Of a DNA stretch of 20,537 bases, positions 7,696 to 14,335 are shown in pieces; position 1 is the stretch's first letter, and the number at the start of each line of letters is the position of its first letter. The stretch is taken from positions 1 to 20,537 of the IMG/VR virus record IMGVR_UViG_3300004369_000835; one strand, written 5' to 3'. The notes beneath the pieces are model-generated. The model ran no database searches and was not told the origin of the DNA. It was given only the letters and a program-made list of their open reading frames with translations. Source of the DNA: a virus. Made by a program: the position numbers and the translations under genes.

Positions 7696-7986
7696 GTGAA
7701 TATTAGAAAGGCTGGTGATTGCGCTAATGATCCTGAAATCTTTCAAACCATTTGGAAGCATTTAAAGACTGATGGCGTTCCTGATCAGGCTGCTAATCAA
7801 ATGACAGCAGAAATGCTGACTCATGGTGAAGACTTTGAAAGTAGTGTTGAGGCATATCAGTCTGCCTATCAAAACTTTAGAGAGCGTGGATATAACGAAC
7901 ATGCTGCACAAGCAATGGCGGTTGAATCACTTGAGGGCAAAGAAAAGCCCACTGAAAGTATTAGATTCGCTCGCATTTATAGTTGA
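7696..7986 (+). CDS. Small acidic helical protein of unknown function
   Basis: 96 residues. The start is GTG 7696; no ATG occurs near the beginning and no good ribosome site is present, so the start is uncertain. The sequence is helical and acidic with regular alanines and aromatic residues (EAYQSAYQNFRERGYNEHAAQAMAVESL). Its first codons (NIRKAG) lie in the TAGAAAGGCTGG element that also occurs near 2998 and, with one change, at 3098. It ends 47 bases before the sigma-factor ATG. Function unknown. Confidence 0.6.
   Translation: MNIRKAGDCANDPEIFQTIWKHLKTDGVPDQAANQMTAEMLTHGEDFESSVEAYQSAYQNFRERGYNEHAAQAMAVESLEGKEKPTESIRFARIYS
7704..7715 (+). repeat. Dispersed 12-bp element TAGAAAGGCTGG
   Basis: Identical to 2998-3009 and one base different from 3098-3109. 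All three lie at or just after a potential gene start and encode (S/I)R(K/M)AG in the same phase. Confidence 0.5.
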
Positions 7987-8033
7987 TAATTTAAACATTC
8001 ACTGCTAGAATTAAGTATCAGTGAAGATTGAAT

Positions 8034-8975
8034 ATGGCACAAGTAAAGAGTTCTGGAGATTCTGTTCGCTCCTATTTGCGCGACATTGGAAGAATCCCAC
8101 TTCTTGAGCATGATGAAGAGATTCTGCTTGGACGCAAAGTTCAACGGTTGATGGAAATTAAAGCGTGTGAGGATCTGGCAAATACTGTTACCAAAGAGGA
8201 TCTGGCAGGCGTACTAGGCATGACTGTCAAAGATCTAAAACGTGAGATTCGAGATGGTGAAAAGGCTAAAGACAAAATGGTGACAGCAAACTTGCGTCTC
8301 GTTGTGTCAGTAGCCAAAAAATATACCAAACGAAATATGGATCTACTTGATATTATTCAAGAAGGAACTATTGGGCTTGTAAGAGGTGTCGAAAAGTTTA
8401 ATCCAGGCCGTGGCTATAAGTTTAGTACTTATGCTTATTGGTGGATTCGGCAAGGGATTACTAGGGCGATCGCTGAAAAATCGAGGGCGATTCGGCTACC
8501 AATTCATGTTACAGAGAACCTCAACAAACTTAAGAAAGCCCAGCGTGAGCTAAGTCAGCTGAATGGTGAAATTCCAAACGTTTTTGAGTTGTCCGAGTAC
8601 CTGAACCTTAGTGTTGATGAAATCAAAGACCTCATGTGTAAGGCTCGTCAGCCAACATCTCTAGAGATCAAGATCGGTGAAAACAGAGATACAGCACTAA
8701 TCGACCTGCTTGAGGATAAAACCCAACTACCTGACTTGCTTCTGGAACAGCAGTTCATTAAAGAAGACATTCGAGATCTGATTGATGATCTGCCTGAAAT
8801 GCAAGCCGCTGTTATCAGTATGCGCTACGGCATCGGTGATGAGATGCTTGAACCAATGTCAATGACAGCAATTGGTCAGATCTTGAACATGAGCCGAGAC
8901 CGTGTAAGGACTCTCGAACACAAAGCACTTAAAGCTCTCAGGGAGAAATCCGAATGTGTAAGTGATTATGTTTAA
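8034..8975 (+). CDS. RNA polymerase sigma factor, cyanobacterial group-2 type
   Basis: 313 residues from ATG 8034 (a TTG two codons earlier is less likely). Sigma-70 regions appear in order. Region 1.2 is VRSYLRDIGRIPLLEHDEE from residue 11. Region 2 is at about 85-148, with NLRLVVSVAKKYTKR, DLLDIIQEGTIGL, the core-binding and -10 recognition part, and KFSTYAYWWIRQGITRAI. Region 3 follows with IRLPIHVTE. Region 4.2 has a helix-turn-helix (AIGQILNMSRDRVRTLEHKAL) from about 277. The RIPLL.HDEE signature, the length and the absent region 1.1 match the primary-like, non-essential group-2 sigma factors of cyanobacteria. It should bind host RNA polymerase and redirect it to particular promoters. 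Capture from a host is the simplest origin. Being set among virion genes is unusual. Confidence 0.92.
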   Translation: MAQVKSSGDSVRSYLRDIGRIPLLEHDEEILLGRKVQRLMEIKACEDLANTVTKEDLAGVLGMTVKDLKREIRDGEKAKDKMVTANLRLVVSVAKKYTKRNMDLLDIIQEGTIGLVRGVEKFNPGRGYKFSTYAYWWIRQGITRAIAEKSRAIRLPIHVTENLNKLKKAQRELSQLNGEIPNVFELSEYLNLSVDEIKDLMCKARQPTSLEIKIGENRDTALIDLLEDKTQLPDLLLEQQFIKEDIRDLIDDLPEMQAAVISMRYGIGDEMLEPMSMTAIGQILNMSRDRVRTLEHKALKALREKSECVSDYV

Positions 8976-9004
8976 TACAATAGAAGAAAGTAAGATTGTG
9001 AAGC

Positions 9005-9694
9005 ATGAACGTCACAGCAGAAATCTTAAAGCACGATCAGGTCTATTCTGCTAGTGATAATACCAACCCAGATCGCTATGCCTCTGGGAAGGTACTTAAC
9101 TATGCAAGTGGTGCAAGTATCAACAAGCCAGACGTAGAAGAAATAAGTGTTGTCCCATACAATCTTCATTACGAAGATTCTGTGGGATTATTTGGCGTTG
9201 AGAACTACTTCTTACGCATCAACCTAAATGTTGTTGGTGACATTGTCCTGGCTGAATATATGGAAGCTGGGTATAACGCAGCAAGCATTGATTTATTCGA
9301 AACATCAGTATCACCTGGCTATACATTAGCTACTAAGGATGATGATGCTCCCGAGAATGACGTTGATTGGAATAGTGCTGCTACCCCTGCGTTGACTTTG
9401 CCGGGTGTGGGCACAGAAACTTACTTGAGTGTTAAGCTCGTTAATCACGAAACCGGGAACATGTACAACGACACTCACCTTGATGTACGTTTATATACAA
9501 GTGAACACGAAGAGCATCCATACGACCTCATGTTCATCAAACCAAAAGACCACTTCTTTGTTGGAGTTCATGCAAGAAATACTCGTAGGCTGCCCTACAA
9601 CATTGAAGTAAAAATTGGAGAGGAGTACACTCCCCTCGAATCAATTACCAATAGGTCCTACATCATGAAGAGTAACGACCGACCTTCTTATTAA
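9005..9694 (+). CDS. Beta-rich structural-type protein of unknown function
   Basis: 229 residues from ATG 9005, about 30 bases after the sigma-factor stop. It is acidic and rich in Asn, Asp, Tyr and Val, with alternating hydrophobic strands and turns (for example FLRINLNVVGDIVLAEYM, TYLSVKLVNHETG and DVRLYTSEHEEHPYDLMFIKP), typical of a beta-sandwich virion or neck protein. There is no signal peptide, cysteine pair or catalytic motif. It is the last plus-strand gene before the minus-strand cassette and ends 11 bases from the convergent gene. No terminator is evident between them. Confidence 0.7.
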   Translation: MNVTAEILKHDQVYSASDNTNPDRYASGKVLNYASGASINKPDVEEISVVPYNLHYEDSVGLFGVENYFLRINLNVVGDIVLAEYMEAGYNAASIDLFETSVSPGYTLATKDDDAPENDVDWNSAATPALTLPGVGTETYLSVKLVNHETGNMYNDTHLDVRLYTSEHEEHPYDLMFIKPKDHFFVGVHARNTRRLPYNIEVKIGEEYTPLESITNRSYIMKSNDRPSY

Positions 9695-9705
9695 TCTAAA
9701 TTCTT

Positions 9706-10209
9706 TTAGGTAGTCTTCTTAGAAAGTTTGACTGTAGGAATAGGTGATGTCTTGGTATTTACAATTGGTGTGGTCTTTGTAGATTTAGCTGGAGCAGCTT
9801 TTTGTGCTACAGGTGCTTGAGGCTTCTCAGCAGATCCTTGTGGCTTAACAGTCATGACCTTGCCACCACTCATCGTTGGAAGGACATAGTGCTCAATCAG
9901 CCCAAGATCACGGGTAAACAGAGCAGCACGGGTCACACTTTTAGCACCATAGAAAGTAAAGTTCAGCTTCCCATCGTGGTCAATACGTAGATGCGTGCCA
10001 TTGGTTGAAGCGACTGCAAGTTTCAGAATTTCACCGTTAGCAGTTACATCAAAAATAGTGCAGTCAACATATTGAACACCATTGGTTGCATGCCACCATT
10101 CCTTCACTTTATGAGTATCACCACCACGCTTGGGCCGGGTCAAAAGAAGCTCTTTACCAGTATGCTTGCTTACGCCTTTTACACCTGTAAGAATAAGACT
10201 ATCAGCCAT
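9706..10209 (-). CDS. Basic-tailed protein of unknown function (endonuclease partner)
   Basis: 167 residues on the minus strand, starting with ATG at 10209 and overlapping the stop of the HNH gene by 8 bases, so the two are translated together. Residues 1-115 look globular and mixed (LLLTRPKRGGDTHKVKEWW, NFTFYGAKSVTRAALF). The last ~50 residues are Lys/Ala/Pro/Thr-rich and basic without acidic residues after the linker, like a nucleic-acid-binding tail. No family is recognised. It is one of only two minus-strand genes here and converges with the 9005 gene. Confidence 0.65.
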   Translation of the reverse strand: MADSLILTGVKGVSKHTGKELLLTRPKRGGDTHKVKEWWHATNGVQYVDCTIFDVTANGEILKLAVASTNGTHLRIDHDGKLNFTFYGAKSVTRAALFTRDLGLIEHYVLPTMSGGKVMTVKPQGSAEKPQAPVAQKAAPAKSTKTTPIVNTKTSPIPTVKLSKKTT

Positions 10210-10579
10210 TTTTGCGAATACAACTTTCTTCTATTTTAGTCCATTTAAGATTGCCAACGATGTTGTTATCCTTTTTACCATCAACATGACGAACTCTGCT
10301 ACATGACTTTGTTCGACCTGGCAGTGATAGCGGGGGTTTCAAAAATGCGAGCGCAACAAGTGCATGGACAGCTGCTGTAATTGTTTTCTTTCTTCCAATC
10401 CTTTGAGTGAGATTAACTTGCATGTAGCCATTCTTGTTCCTACGCTGCTTCAATATTTTCTCAGTCTTGCCCTTCGTACTTTTGATTAGACCTTTGCTAT
10501 TAATATAGTATTCAATACAGCACTCATAGCCCGGTAAAGTGTGGATCGGAGTCCATTCATTGTCGTCGATAAATTCCAT
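10202..10579 (-). CDS. HNH homing-type endonuclease with NUMOD4-like N-terminus
   Basis: 125 residues from ATG at 10579; a TTG five codons upstream is less likely. The N-terminus (EWTPIHTLPGYECCIEYYIN, then SKGLIKS) matches the NUMOD4 DNA-binding motif (W..I.GYE..Y.I...G.I.S). The C-terminal half has VHALVALAFL, then VRHVDGKKDNNIVGNLKW, the usual HNH arrangement (V-H-LVA-AF ... N/R-H-DG-K-NN-EN-W), with the two His and the Asn kept. Such enzymes cut a cognate allele and copy their own gene into it. It lies antiparallel to the capsid operon, immediately upstream of the capsid gene, an expected place for a free-standing homing gene. No self-splicing intron is evident around it. Confidence 0.82.
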   Translation of the reverse strand: MEFIDDNEWTPIHTLPGYECCIEYYINSKGLIKSTKGKTEKILKQRRNKNGYMQVNLTQRIGRKKTITAAVHALVALAFLKPPLSLPGRTKSCSRVRHVDGKKDNNIVGNLKWTKIEESCIRKNG

Positions 10580-10647
10580 CGTTATTAACCACAAAATATT
10601 GGGGTATATATCTCAAAGTATAGCAATAACTACTAATATCGTTATAT

Positions 10648-10666
10648 GTGACTAAGTCGAAGTCAC
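10648..10666 (+). promoter_or_regulatory. Inverted repeat upstream of the capsid gene
   Basis: GTGACT and AGTCAC form a perfect six-base inverted repeat around a seven-base spacer (AAGTCGA), 35 bases before the capsid ATG and within the divergent gap shared with the endonuclease gene. TTATAAAC follows directly at 10667. No T run follows, so it is not a terminator; it could be an operator or, if transcribed, a leader hairpin. Confidence 0.4.
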
Positions 10667-10686
10667 TTATAAACTTTTTAGCTTAC

Positions 10687-10690
10687 GGAG
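10687..10690 (+). promoter_or_regulatory. Ribosome binding site of the capsid gene
   Basis: GGAG 10 bases before ATG 10701. It stands out because most of the neighbouring small genes have no clear Shine-Dalgarno match. Confidence 0.6.
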
Positions 10691-10700
10691 TTACGATCCT

Positions 10701-11849
10701 ATGTGGATTGATAATGATTTTCCGAAGCTTCTTGGTGCAGAACTTTATCGTCCCCACCCGGCTTACATCATTGAGATGGCAGTAGAGCCCGTGGTGGTTC
10801 ACGATTTCTCCAAGCAACCCGGTCAAACTGTTCAGTTAGATCGCTATCGCTTCTGGGGTAAGCCTGGCACTAAGGAGTCCCGTGAGCGGACTGCTGATCA
10901 AACCCTTGGATCCGCCTCCGCACGCAACATCGTGAAGGACAAAGTGCTGGTTACTCTCCGTGAGTACACCGGTCCTGCTGATTCCCGCGATTCCTCCCAA
11001 CCTTCCACCTTCAAGGTGGCTCGTGAAACTCTGATCACTGCTCAGCGTCTGCTGCTGGATACCGGCAACCTGAACGTGTTCCATCAGAGCATCGGTTCTT
11101 TGACCCTGCTCGACGACTATCGCCGCTGGCGCGACCGGGTGTTCGCTAACGAACTCCTCAAAGCCGAAGCTGCTGGTCAAGCAAGCAAGGACCAAGGTGG
11201 TTACTACCTGCCCGGCGGTAAGGCCAAGGGCGGCTCTGGTGGCACCCTCGGCGTTACCTACGCCGCTGGCGAATCCGCCAAGTTCGATGTGAAGACCGAC
11301 CTCCTCGAAGTCGTCAAGGACATGCGTAAGCGCAACGTCCCGACCTTCGCTGATGGCTACTACCGCTGCATCGTGGATCCGACCGCGATGATGCACCTGC
11401 GCCAGAACGCTGACTTCCGCGAGATCGCTCGCTATCCGGGCAACGGCATGATTAACCCCATGCAGCCCAACCAGGCTCCCAACGCCAACTTCTACCAAGG
11501 CATGGGTCCTGCTTACGGCCAAGCTGGCTTCGTTGCTGGCCAACCCGTTATGCCGACTGGCTTCCTCTTTGAGGGTGTCCGTTGGTTCGAGTCCACCAAC
11601 CTGCCCGAAACCTCTTACAACCTCGTTGTGACTGATGAAAGCAGCTCCGCCGCTGACTACACGGCTTCTCAGCTGATCTTCTTCGGCCCTCAGGCTGTTG
11701 GCGTGGGTATTGGTGGTAACAACGCTCAGATTCTGCTGAACAACAACGACGACTTCAGCCGTTTCATCATCATGATCTGGAGCTTGTTCGCCGGTTTTGA
11801 AACGCTTAATCGCGATTTCATTACGGTTGGTTACTCTTTCGTTTATTGA
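10701..11849 (+). CDS. Major capsid protein (probable)
   Basis: 382 residues, within the range of tailed-phage capsid proteins. The call rests on four things: it follows portal and scaffold-like genes; codons are strongly biased to C- and G-ending synonyms unlike the AT-rich genes around it, as expected for the most abundant phage protein; it has a clear GGAG; and it is followed by one co-transcribed gene and then a strong terminator. Regions visible are an N-arm with DFSKQPGQTVQLDRYRFWG, a long spine-like helical part (about residues 108-165), a Gly/Lys-rich loop (GGKAKGGSGG near 173-182), and a C-terminal beta-rich part. HK97 fold is assumed from family knowledge, not shown. It does not resemble T4 gp23 as I know it. 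Confidence 0.78.
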   Translation: MWIDNDFPKLLGAELYRPHPAYIIEMAVEPVVVHDFSKQPGQTVQLDRYRFWGKPGTKESRERTADQTLGSASARNIVKDKVLVTLREYTGPADSRDSSQPSTFKVARETLITAQRLLLDTGNLNVFHQSIGSLTLLDDYRRWRDRVFANELLKAEAAGQASKDQGGYYLPGGKAKGGSGGTLGVTYAAGESAKFDVKTDLLEVVKDMRKRNVPTFADGYYRCIVDPTAMMHLRQNADFREIARYPGNGMINPMQPNQAPNANFYQGMGPAYGQAGFVAGQPVMPTGFLFEGVRWFESTNLPETSYNLVVTDESSSAADYTASQLIFFGPQAVGVGIGGNNAQILLNNNDDFSRFIIMIWSLFAGFETLNRDFITVGYSFVY

Positions 11850-11850
11850 T

Positions 11851-11855
11851 AGGAG
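11851..11855 (+). promoter_or_regulatory. Ribosome binding site of the second capsid-operon gene
   Basis: AGGAG directly after the capsid stop and 10 bases before ATG 11866, consistent with high-level expression from the same transcript. Confidence 0.65.
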
Positions 11856-11865
11856 CTAACTAACT

Positions 11866-12507
11866 ATGTCCGTAATTTTTCCCGGTAACTATGTTTCTCA
11901 CCTGAACGCATATCGCGAACAGGGTGTTGAAGCTCTCCCTGGTGTCGAGTTCTACCGCATCGTCGGTGCGCTGGTCCTGGATCCTGACAACGCTGGCACT
12001 CTGTCTAGCGGTTCCCTGTCGGCTGGCACCTACAACTTGAAGGTTCTGTCCCCTGACCTGCGTCAGGATGACAAGCCCCGTACCGATAAGAACTTCGTGA
12101 TCCCCAAGGATTCCGTTGTATATCGCACCGCTATTTCCGCTCCTGGTGTGAAAGCAGCTGCTTCTGGTAACACCATCAAGATTGCTGCTCTTGGCAGTAA
12201 CGCCCCTGGTGACACCGGTAGTGAAGTGACCCTGACCGCTGGTTCCGACCTGTTCTTCCCTGCGGCTGGTGCAATTTCTTCCATGCTGGGTGTCCTGAAT
12301 GGCACTGCTGTTAGCACCTCTGCTGACACTGCAGTCCAGGTCGTCACCTCTGCATCCTTCACCGCTGAGCAGAAACCCTCTGCTGGCGCTGAGCGTAAGA
12401 GCCCTTCCGCCATCCTGGTTGAAGTCTGCTACTACCGTGGAGCTTCTGCTCCTGACATTGACGACGCTCACATTCCTTATGGAATCGAAGCTGGTCAAGG
12501 CACCTGA
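11866..12507 (+). CDS. Abundant small structural protein (decoration or tail candidate)
   Basis: 213 residues, 16 bases after the capsid gene and sharing its C-ending codon bias, so it is probably made in large amounts. The sequence is rich in Ala, Ser, Gly, Thr and Val with alternating beta strands (TYNLKVLSPDL, KDSVVYRTAI, EVTLTAGSDLFFPAAGAI, SAILVEVCYYRG). No helix-rich segment, signal peptide or catalytic motif is visible. A head decoration/cement protein or a major tail protein would fit this place and composition; I cannot separate these. It is the last gene before the terminator at 12525. Confidence 0.7.
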   Translation: MSVIFPGNYVSHLNAYREQGVEALPGVEFYRIVGALVLDPDNAGTLSSGSLSAGTYNLKVLSPDLRQDDKPRTDKNFVIPKDSVVYRTAISAPGVKAAASGNTIKIAALGSNAPGDTGSEVTLTAGSDLFFPAAGAISSMLGVLNGTAVSTSADTAVQVVTSASFTAEQKPSAGAERKSPSAILVEVCYYRGASAPDIDDAHIPYGIEAGQGT

Positions 12508-12524
12508 TTTATACAATCAGCATC

Positions 12525-12553
12525 AAGAGCGTCTCTTCGGGGGCGCTTTTTTT
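12525..12553 (+). terminator. Intrinsic terminator of the capsid operon
   Basis: An eight-base-pair stem (AGCGTCTC with GGGGCGCT, two G-U pairs) closes a TTCG tetraloop at 12528-12547 and runs into seven T residues. The C(UUCG)G loop is unusually stable. It begins 18 bases after the stop of the second capsid-operon gene. Confidence 0.9.
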
Positions 12554-12558
12554 GTGCC

Positions 12559-12564
12559 TATAAT
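12559..12564 (+). promoter_or_regulatory. -10-like TATAAT after the terminator
   Basis: A perfect TATAAT lies 6 bases after the terminator T run and 23 bases before ATG 12588. The -35 position would fall in the terminator stem and shows no good match to TTGACA. Plausible restart of transcription for the following genes. Confidence 0.45.
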
Positions 12565-12587
12565 AAGATTAGGTATACCCCAAAGAT

Positions 12588-13022
12588 ATGTCCGACCACA
12601 AATTATTTCAAGACACCAAAACCGGTAAGTTGGTGGAATTTATTTCTCAGCACGATAAAGAATTCGCAATGGTTAAAGACGCTTCAGGTGGCGTCACTTA
12701 TATGATGTTGGATCAGCTTGTTCCATATGATCCTCAGAAGGGACGAATGGCAAAGATCGCTCCTGTAGAACAGGAAGCTCCTGAAGAGCAAATCCCTCAG
12801 ACTGTTGTGCCGATTGAAGATACTCGTTTGAATTTAAATGCTGCACCTGCCGAGCAAATTGCTAAGCGACTTCCCGGTGTTGGTTTTGCCACAGCTAAGA
12901 AGATTGTTGAGCTACGTATGTCATTGAGTGGTGAACGGTTTGCCAACCTTAAACAGTTGGAAAATATTCCCCGCGTCAACTGGGATCAATTGATTGAAGA
13001 AGACTTGATCTTTATTAGTTAA
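12588..13022 (+). CDS. Small protein with ComEA-like helix-hairpin-helix domain
   Basis: 144 residues from ATG 12588; no strong ribosome site. The N-terminal ~60 residues are a small beta-rich part (KTGKLVEFISQHDKEFAMVKD). An acidic Glu/Pro linker leads to a C-terminal domain at about 80-144 that reads LNLNAAPAEQIAKRLPGVG, FATAKKIVELRMS and FANLKQLENIPRVNWDQL. This matches the double helix-hairpin-helix of ComEA and related proteins (LN.N.A...L..LPGIG...A..I...R...F..L..L..V), which bind DNA backbone non-specifically. Its place among head and tail genes suggests a role at the DNA-filled head or portal end. No signal peptide, unlike ComEA itself. Confidence 0.72.
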   Translation: MSDHKLFQDTKTGKLVEFISQHDKEFAMVKDASGGVTYMMLDQLVPYDPQKGRMAKIAPVEQEAPEEQIPQTVVPIEDTRLNLNAAPAEQIAKRLPGVGFATAKKIVELRMSLSGERFANLKQLENIPRVNWDQLIEEDLIFIS

Positions 13023-13051
13023 ACTAGTGATATCAAAGTAAAAGTGTAGTA

Positions 13052-13504
13052 ATGGCTATTAGTATTGAAGAAGCGTTACTAGCGAAAGCGGCGCAAGACG
13101 AACAGAACCGTATGGGTCTTGGCACTGCTACAGCCCTTGGTGCTGGTTTTGGTGCATTGACTGGAGCTACCGCTGGTGCAGTTCCTCATGCTGCTGGCCT
13201 GCAGATCAACAAGTTGAAGGATCGGTTGGCAGCAGGTCAAGGTCTAGTCCCAGCCCCCAATACAGGAATGAGAGGCGTACGTAACGCAGTACGTCCTGGT
13301 ATGAGATTCGCTGGCGGTTTGGTTGGAGCAATCCTTGGTGGTGGACTGGGTGCCGGAGTCCGACAGGCAACCATGCAGAACTCCCCTGCAGCCACACTTC
13401 TGGCAAAAATCCAGACTGGTCAAGAGCTGACACCAGTAGAAATTCAAATGCTTGAGAACGAACTGGCTACTACTTACAGCAACATCACTAGAGGAGTTGC
13501 CTGA
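13052..13504 (+). CDS. Glycine-zipper hydrophobic virion-type protein
   Basis: 150 residues from ATG 13052. Two Gly/Ala-rich hydrophobic segments, about residues 22-50 (LGTATALGAGFGALTGATAG) and 84-104 (RFAGGLVGAILGGGLGAGVR), carry small-residue spacing typical of glycine zippers, which pack in or through membranes. The remainder is helical and charged. In phages such proteins can be internal virion proteins ejected with DNA to cross the host envelope, or holin-like; the location among virion genes favours the former. The stop overlaps the next ATG by one base (TGATG). Confidence 0.7.
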   Translation: MAISIEEALLAKAAQDEQNRMGLGTATALGAGFGALTGATAGAVPHAAGLQINKLKDRLAAGQGLVPAPNTGMRGVRNAVRPGMRFAGGLVGAILGGGLGAGVRQATMQNSPAATLLAKIQTGQELTPVEIQMLENELATTYSNITRGVA

Positions 13505-14001
13505 TGGAACTAGACGATTATCTAAAATCCAAAGTTCGATTTCACCTTGGTTTCAATGCCGGTGCACAAATCCCTGCTGGTGATCGGTCACGGCTAGAAG
13601 AAGCGATGTCGCTTATTCCAGATGACTACTGGTATGAGCAGATTGGCTATCACGTCAAACGGTGTGACATCGCATGGAAAGCAAGTGCCGCTATCCCAGA
13701 TGACTACTTCGATGACGGTGGCAGCAGAGTGCTTAACCCATCGAGGCAAGAGATCATTTCTGGAGACGTTAGCCGAACAATTAGTACTTCAGACCCACTG
13801 AAAGGTGATGAGTATTTCAGGGAGATTTACCTGAGAGAAGTTGATCGTCTGGCGGAGAGCCTTTACGTACCTAATTATCGCCGCCCAGAAGTAAGACGAT
13901 ATGCATTTGAAAGATCAGGTGCTGAATTTATTATGGCTGTACCCGGCCCAGCTGACACAGCAGTTGGTACACGTATGATGCTCAGCACTAATTGGTCTTA
14001 A
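13504..14001 (+). CDS. Putative head-tail connector or structural protein
   Basis: 165 residues, ATG 13504 overlapping the previous stop. A globular alpha/beta protein with many Asp, Tyr and Arg (IPDDYWYEQIGYHVKRCDIAWK, YFREIYLREVDRLAESLY) and no low complexity. The repeated IPDDY(W/F) units (about residues 38 and 63) hint at two related halves. It lacks motifs of known connectors. The neck or adaptor suggestion rests only on gene order downstream of the capsid genes. Confidence 0.68.
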   Translation: MELDDYLKSKVRFHLGFNAGAQIPAGDRSRLEEAMSLIPDDYWYEQIGYHVKRCDIAWKASAAIPDDYFDDGGSRVLNPSRQEIISGDVSRTISTSDPLKGDEYFREIYLREVDRLAESLYVPNYRRPEVRRYAFERSGAEFIMAVPGPADTAVGTRMMLSTNWS

Positions 14002-14035
14002 GTGTAGAATAGGTTTAGGCTATTTAAATAAAATC

Positions 14036-14335
14036 ATGCATGCCGTTAATACTCACGGTGCTCATAAAATTACAATGAATAGTCAGGAAGCTGACTATCA
14101 GGAAAGACTTAAGCAAGCACTTGCTCAGGGCGATGGAAATCCATATACCAGTGGACTTCAGCCAGTTGCTGAAAGATCTCCTGAACCTGAGACAACTCCA
14201 ATGCCTCCTGCGCCTCCAGAGCAAAATAATGTTGGCACTGACAAATTAGATCAGCGCCTTGCACTATATGCAAAAGCTGCAGGTAATGCTGACTTTGGAA
14301 ATAATGATCGTTCTGAAACCATGAGGATTGCATAA
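14036..14335 (+). CDS. Small proline-rich protein of unknown function
   Basis: 99 residues from ATG 14036, or 86 from ATG 14075; neither has a ribosome site, and an AT-rich TTTAAATA element at 14023-14030 would place a T4-like start point close to the first ATG, slightly favouring the second. Charged N-terminal helix, a Pro/Glu-rich middle (ERSPEPETTPMPPAPPEQ) and a short C-terminal helix. Its stop overlaps the next ATG by one base (TAATG). Function unknown. Confidence 0.6.
   Translation: MHAVNTHGAHKITMNSQEADYQERLKQALAQGDGNPYTSGLQPVAERSPEPETTPMPPAPPEQNNVGTDKLDQRLALYAKAAGNADFGNNDRSETMRIA

Noticed and set aside
10836-11543. 235-residue antisense ORF inside the capsid gene
   Set aside because: It mirrors the C-ending codon bias of the plus-strand gene, has no ribosome site and lies entirely under the capsid frame.
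11860-12516. 218-residue antisense ORF under the second capsid-operon gene
   Set aside because: Same mirror effect; low-complexity Ser/Gly/Arg composition and no start signals.
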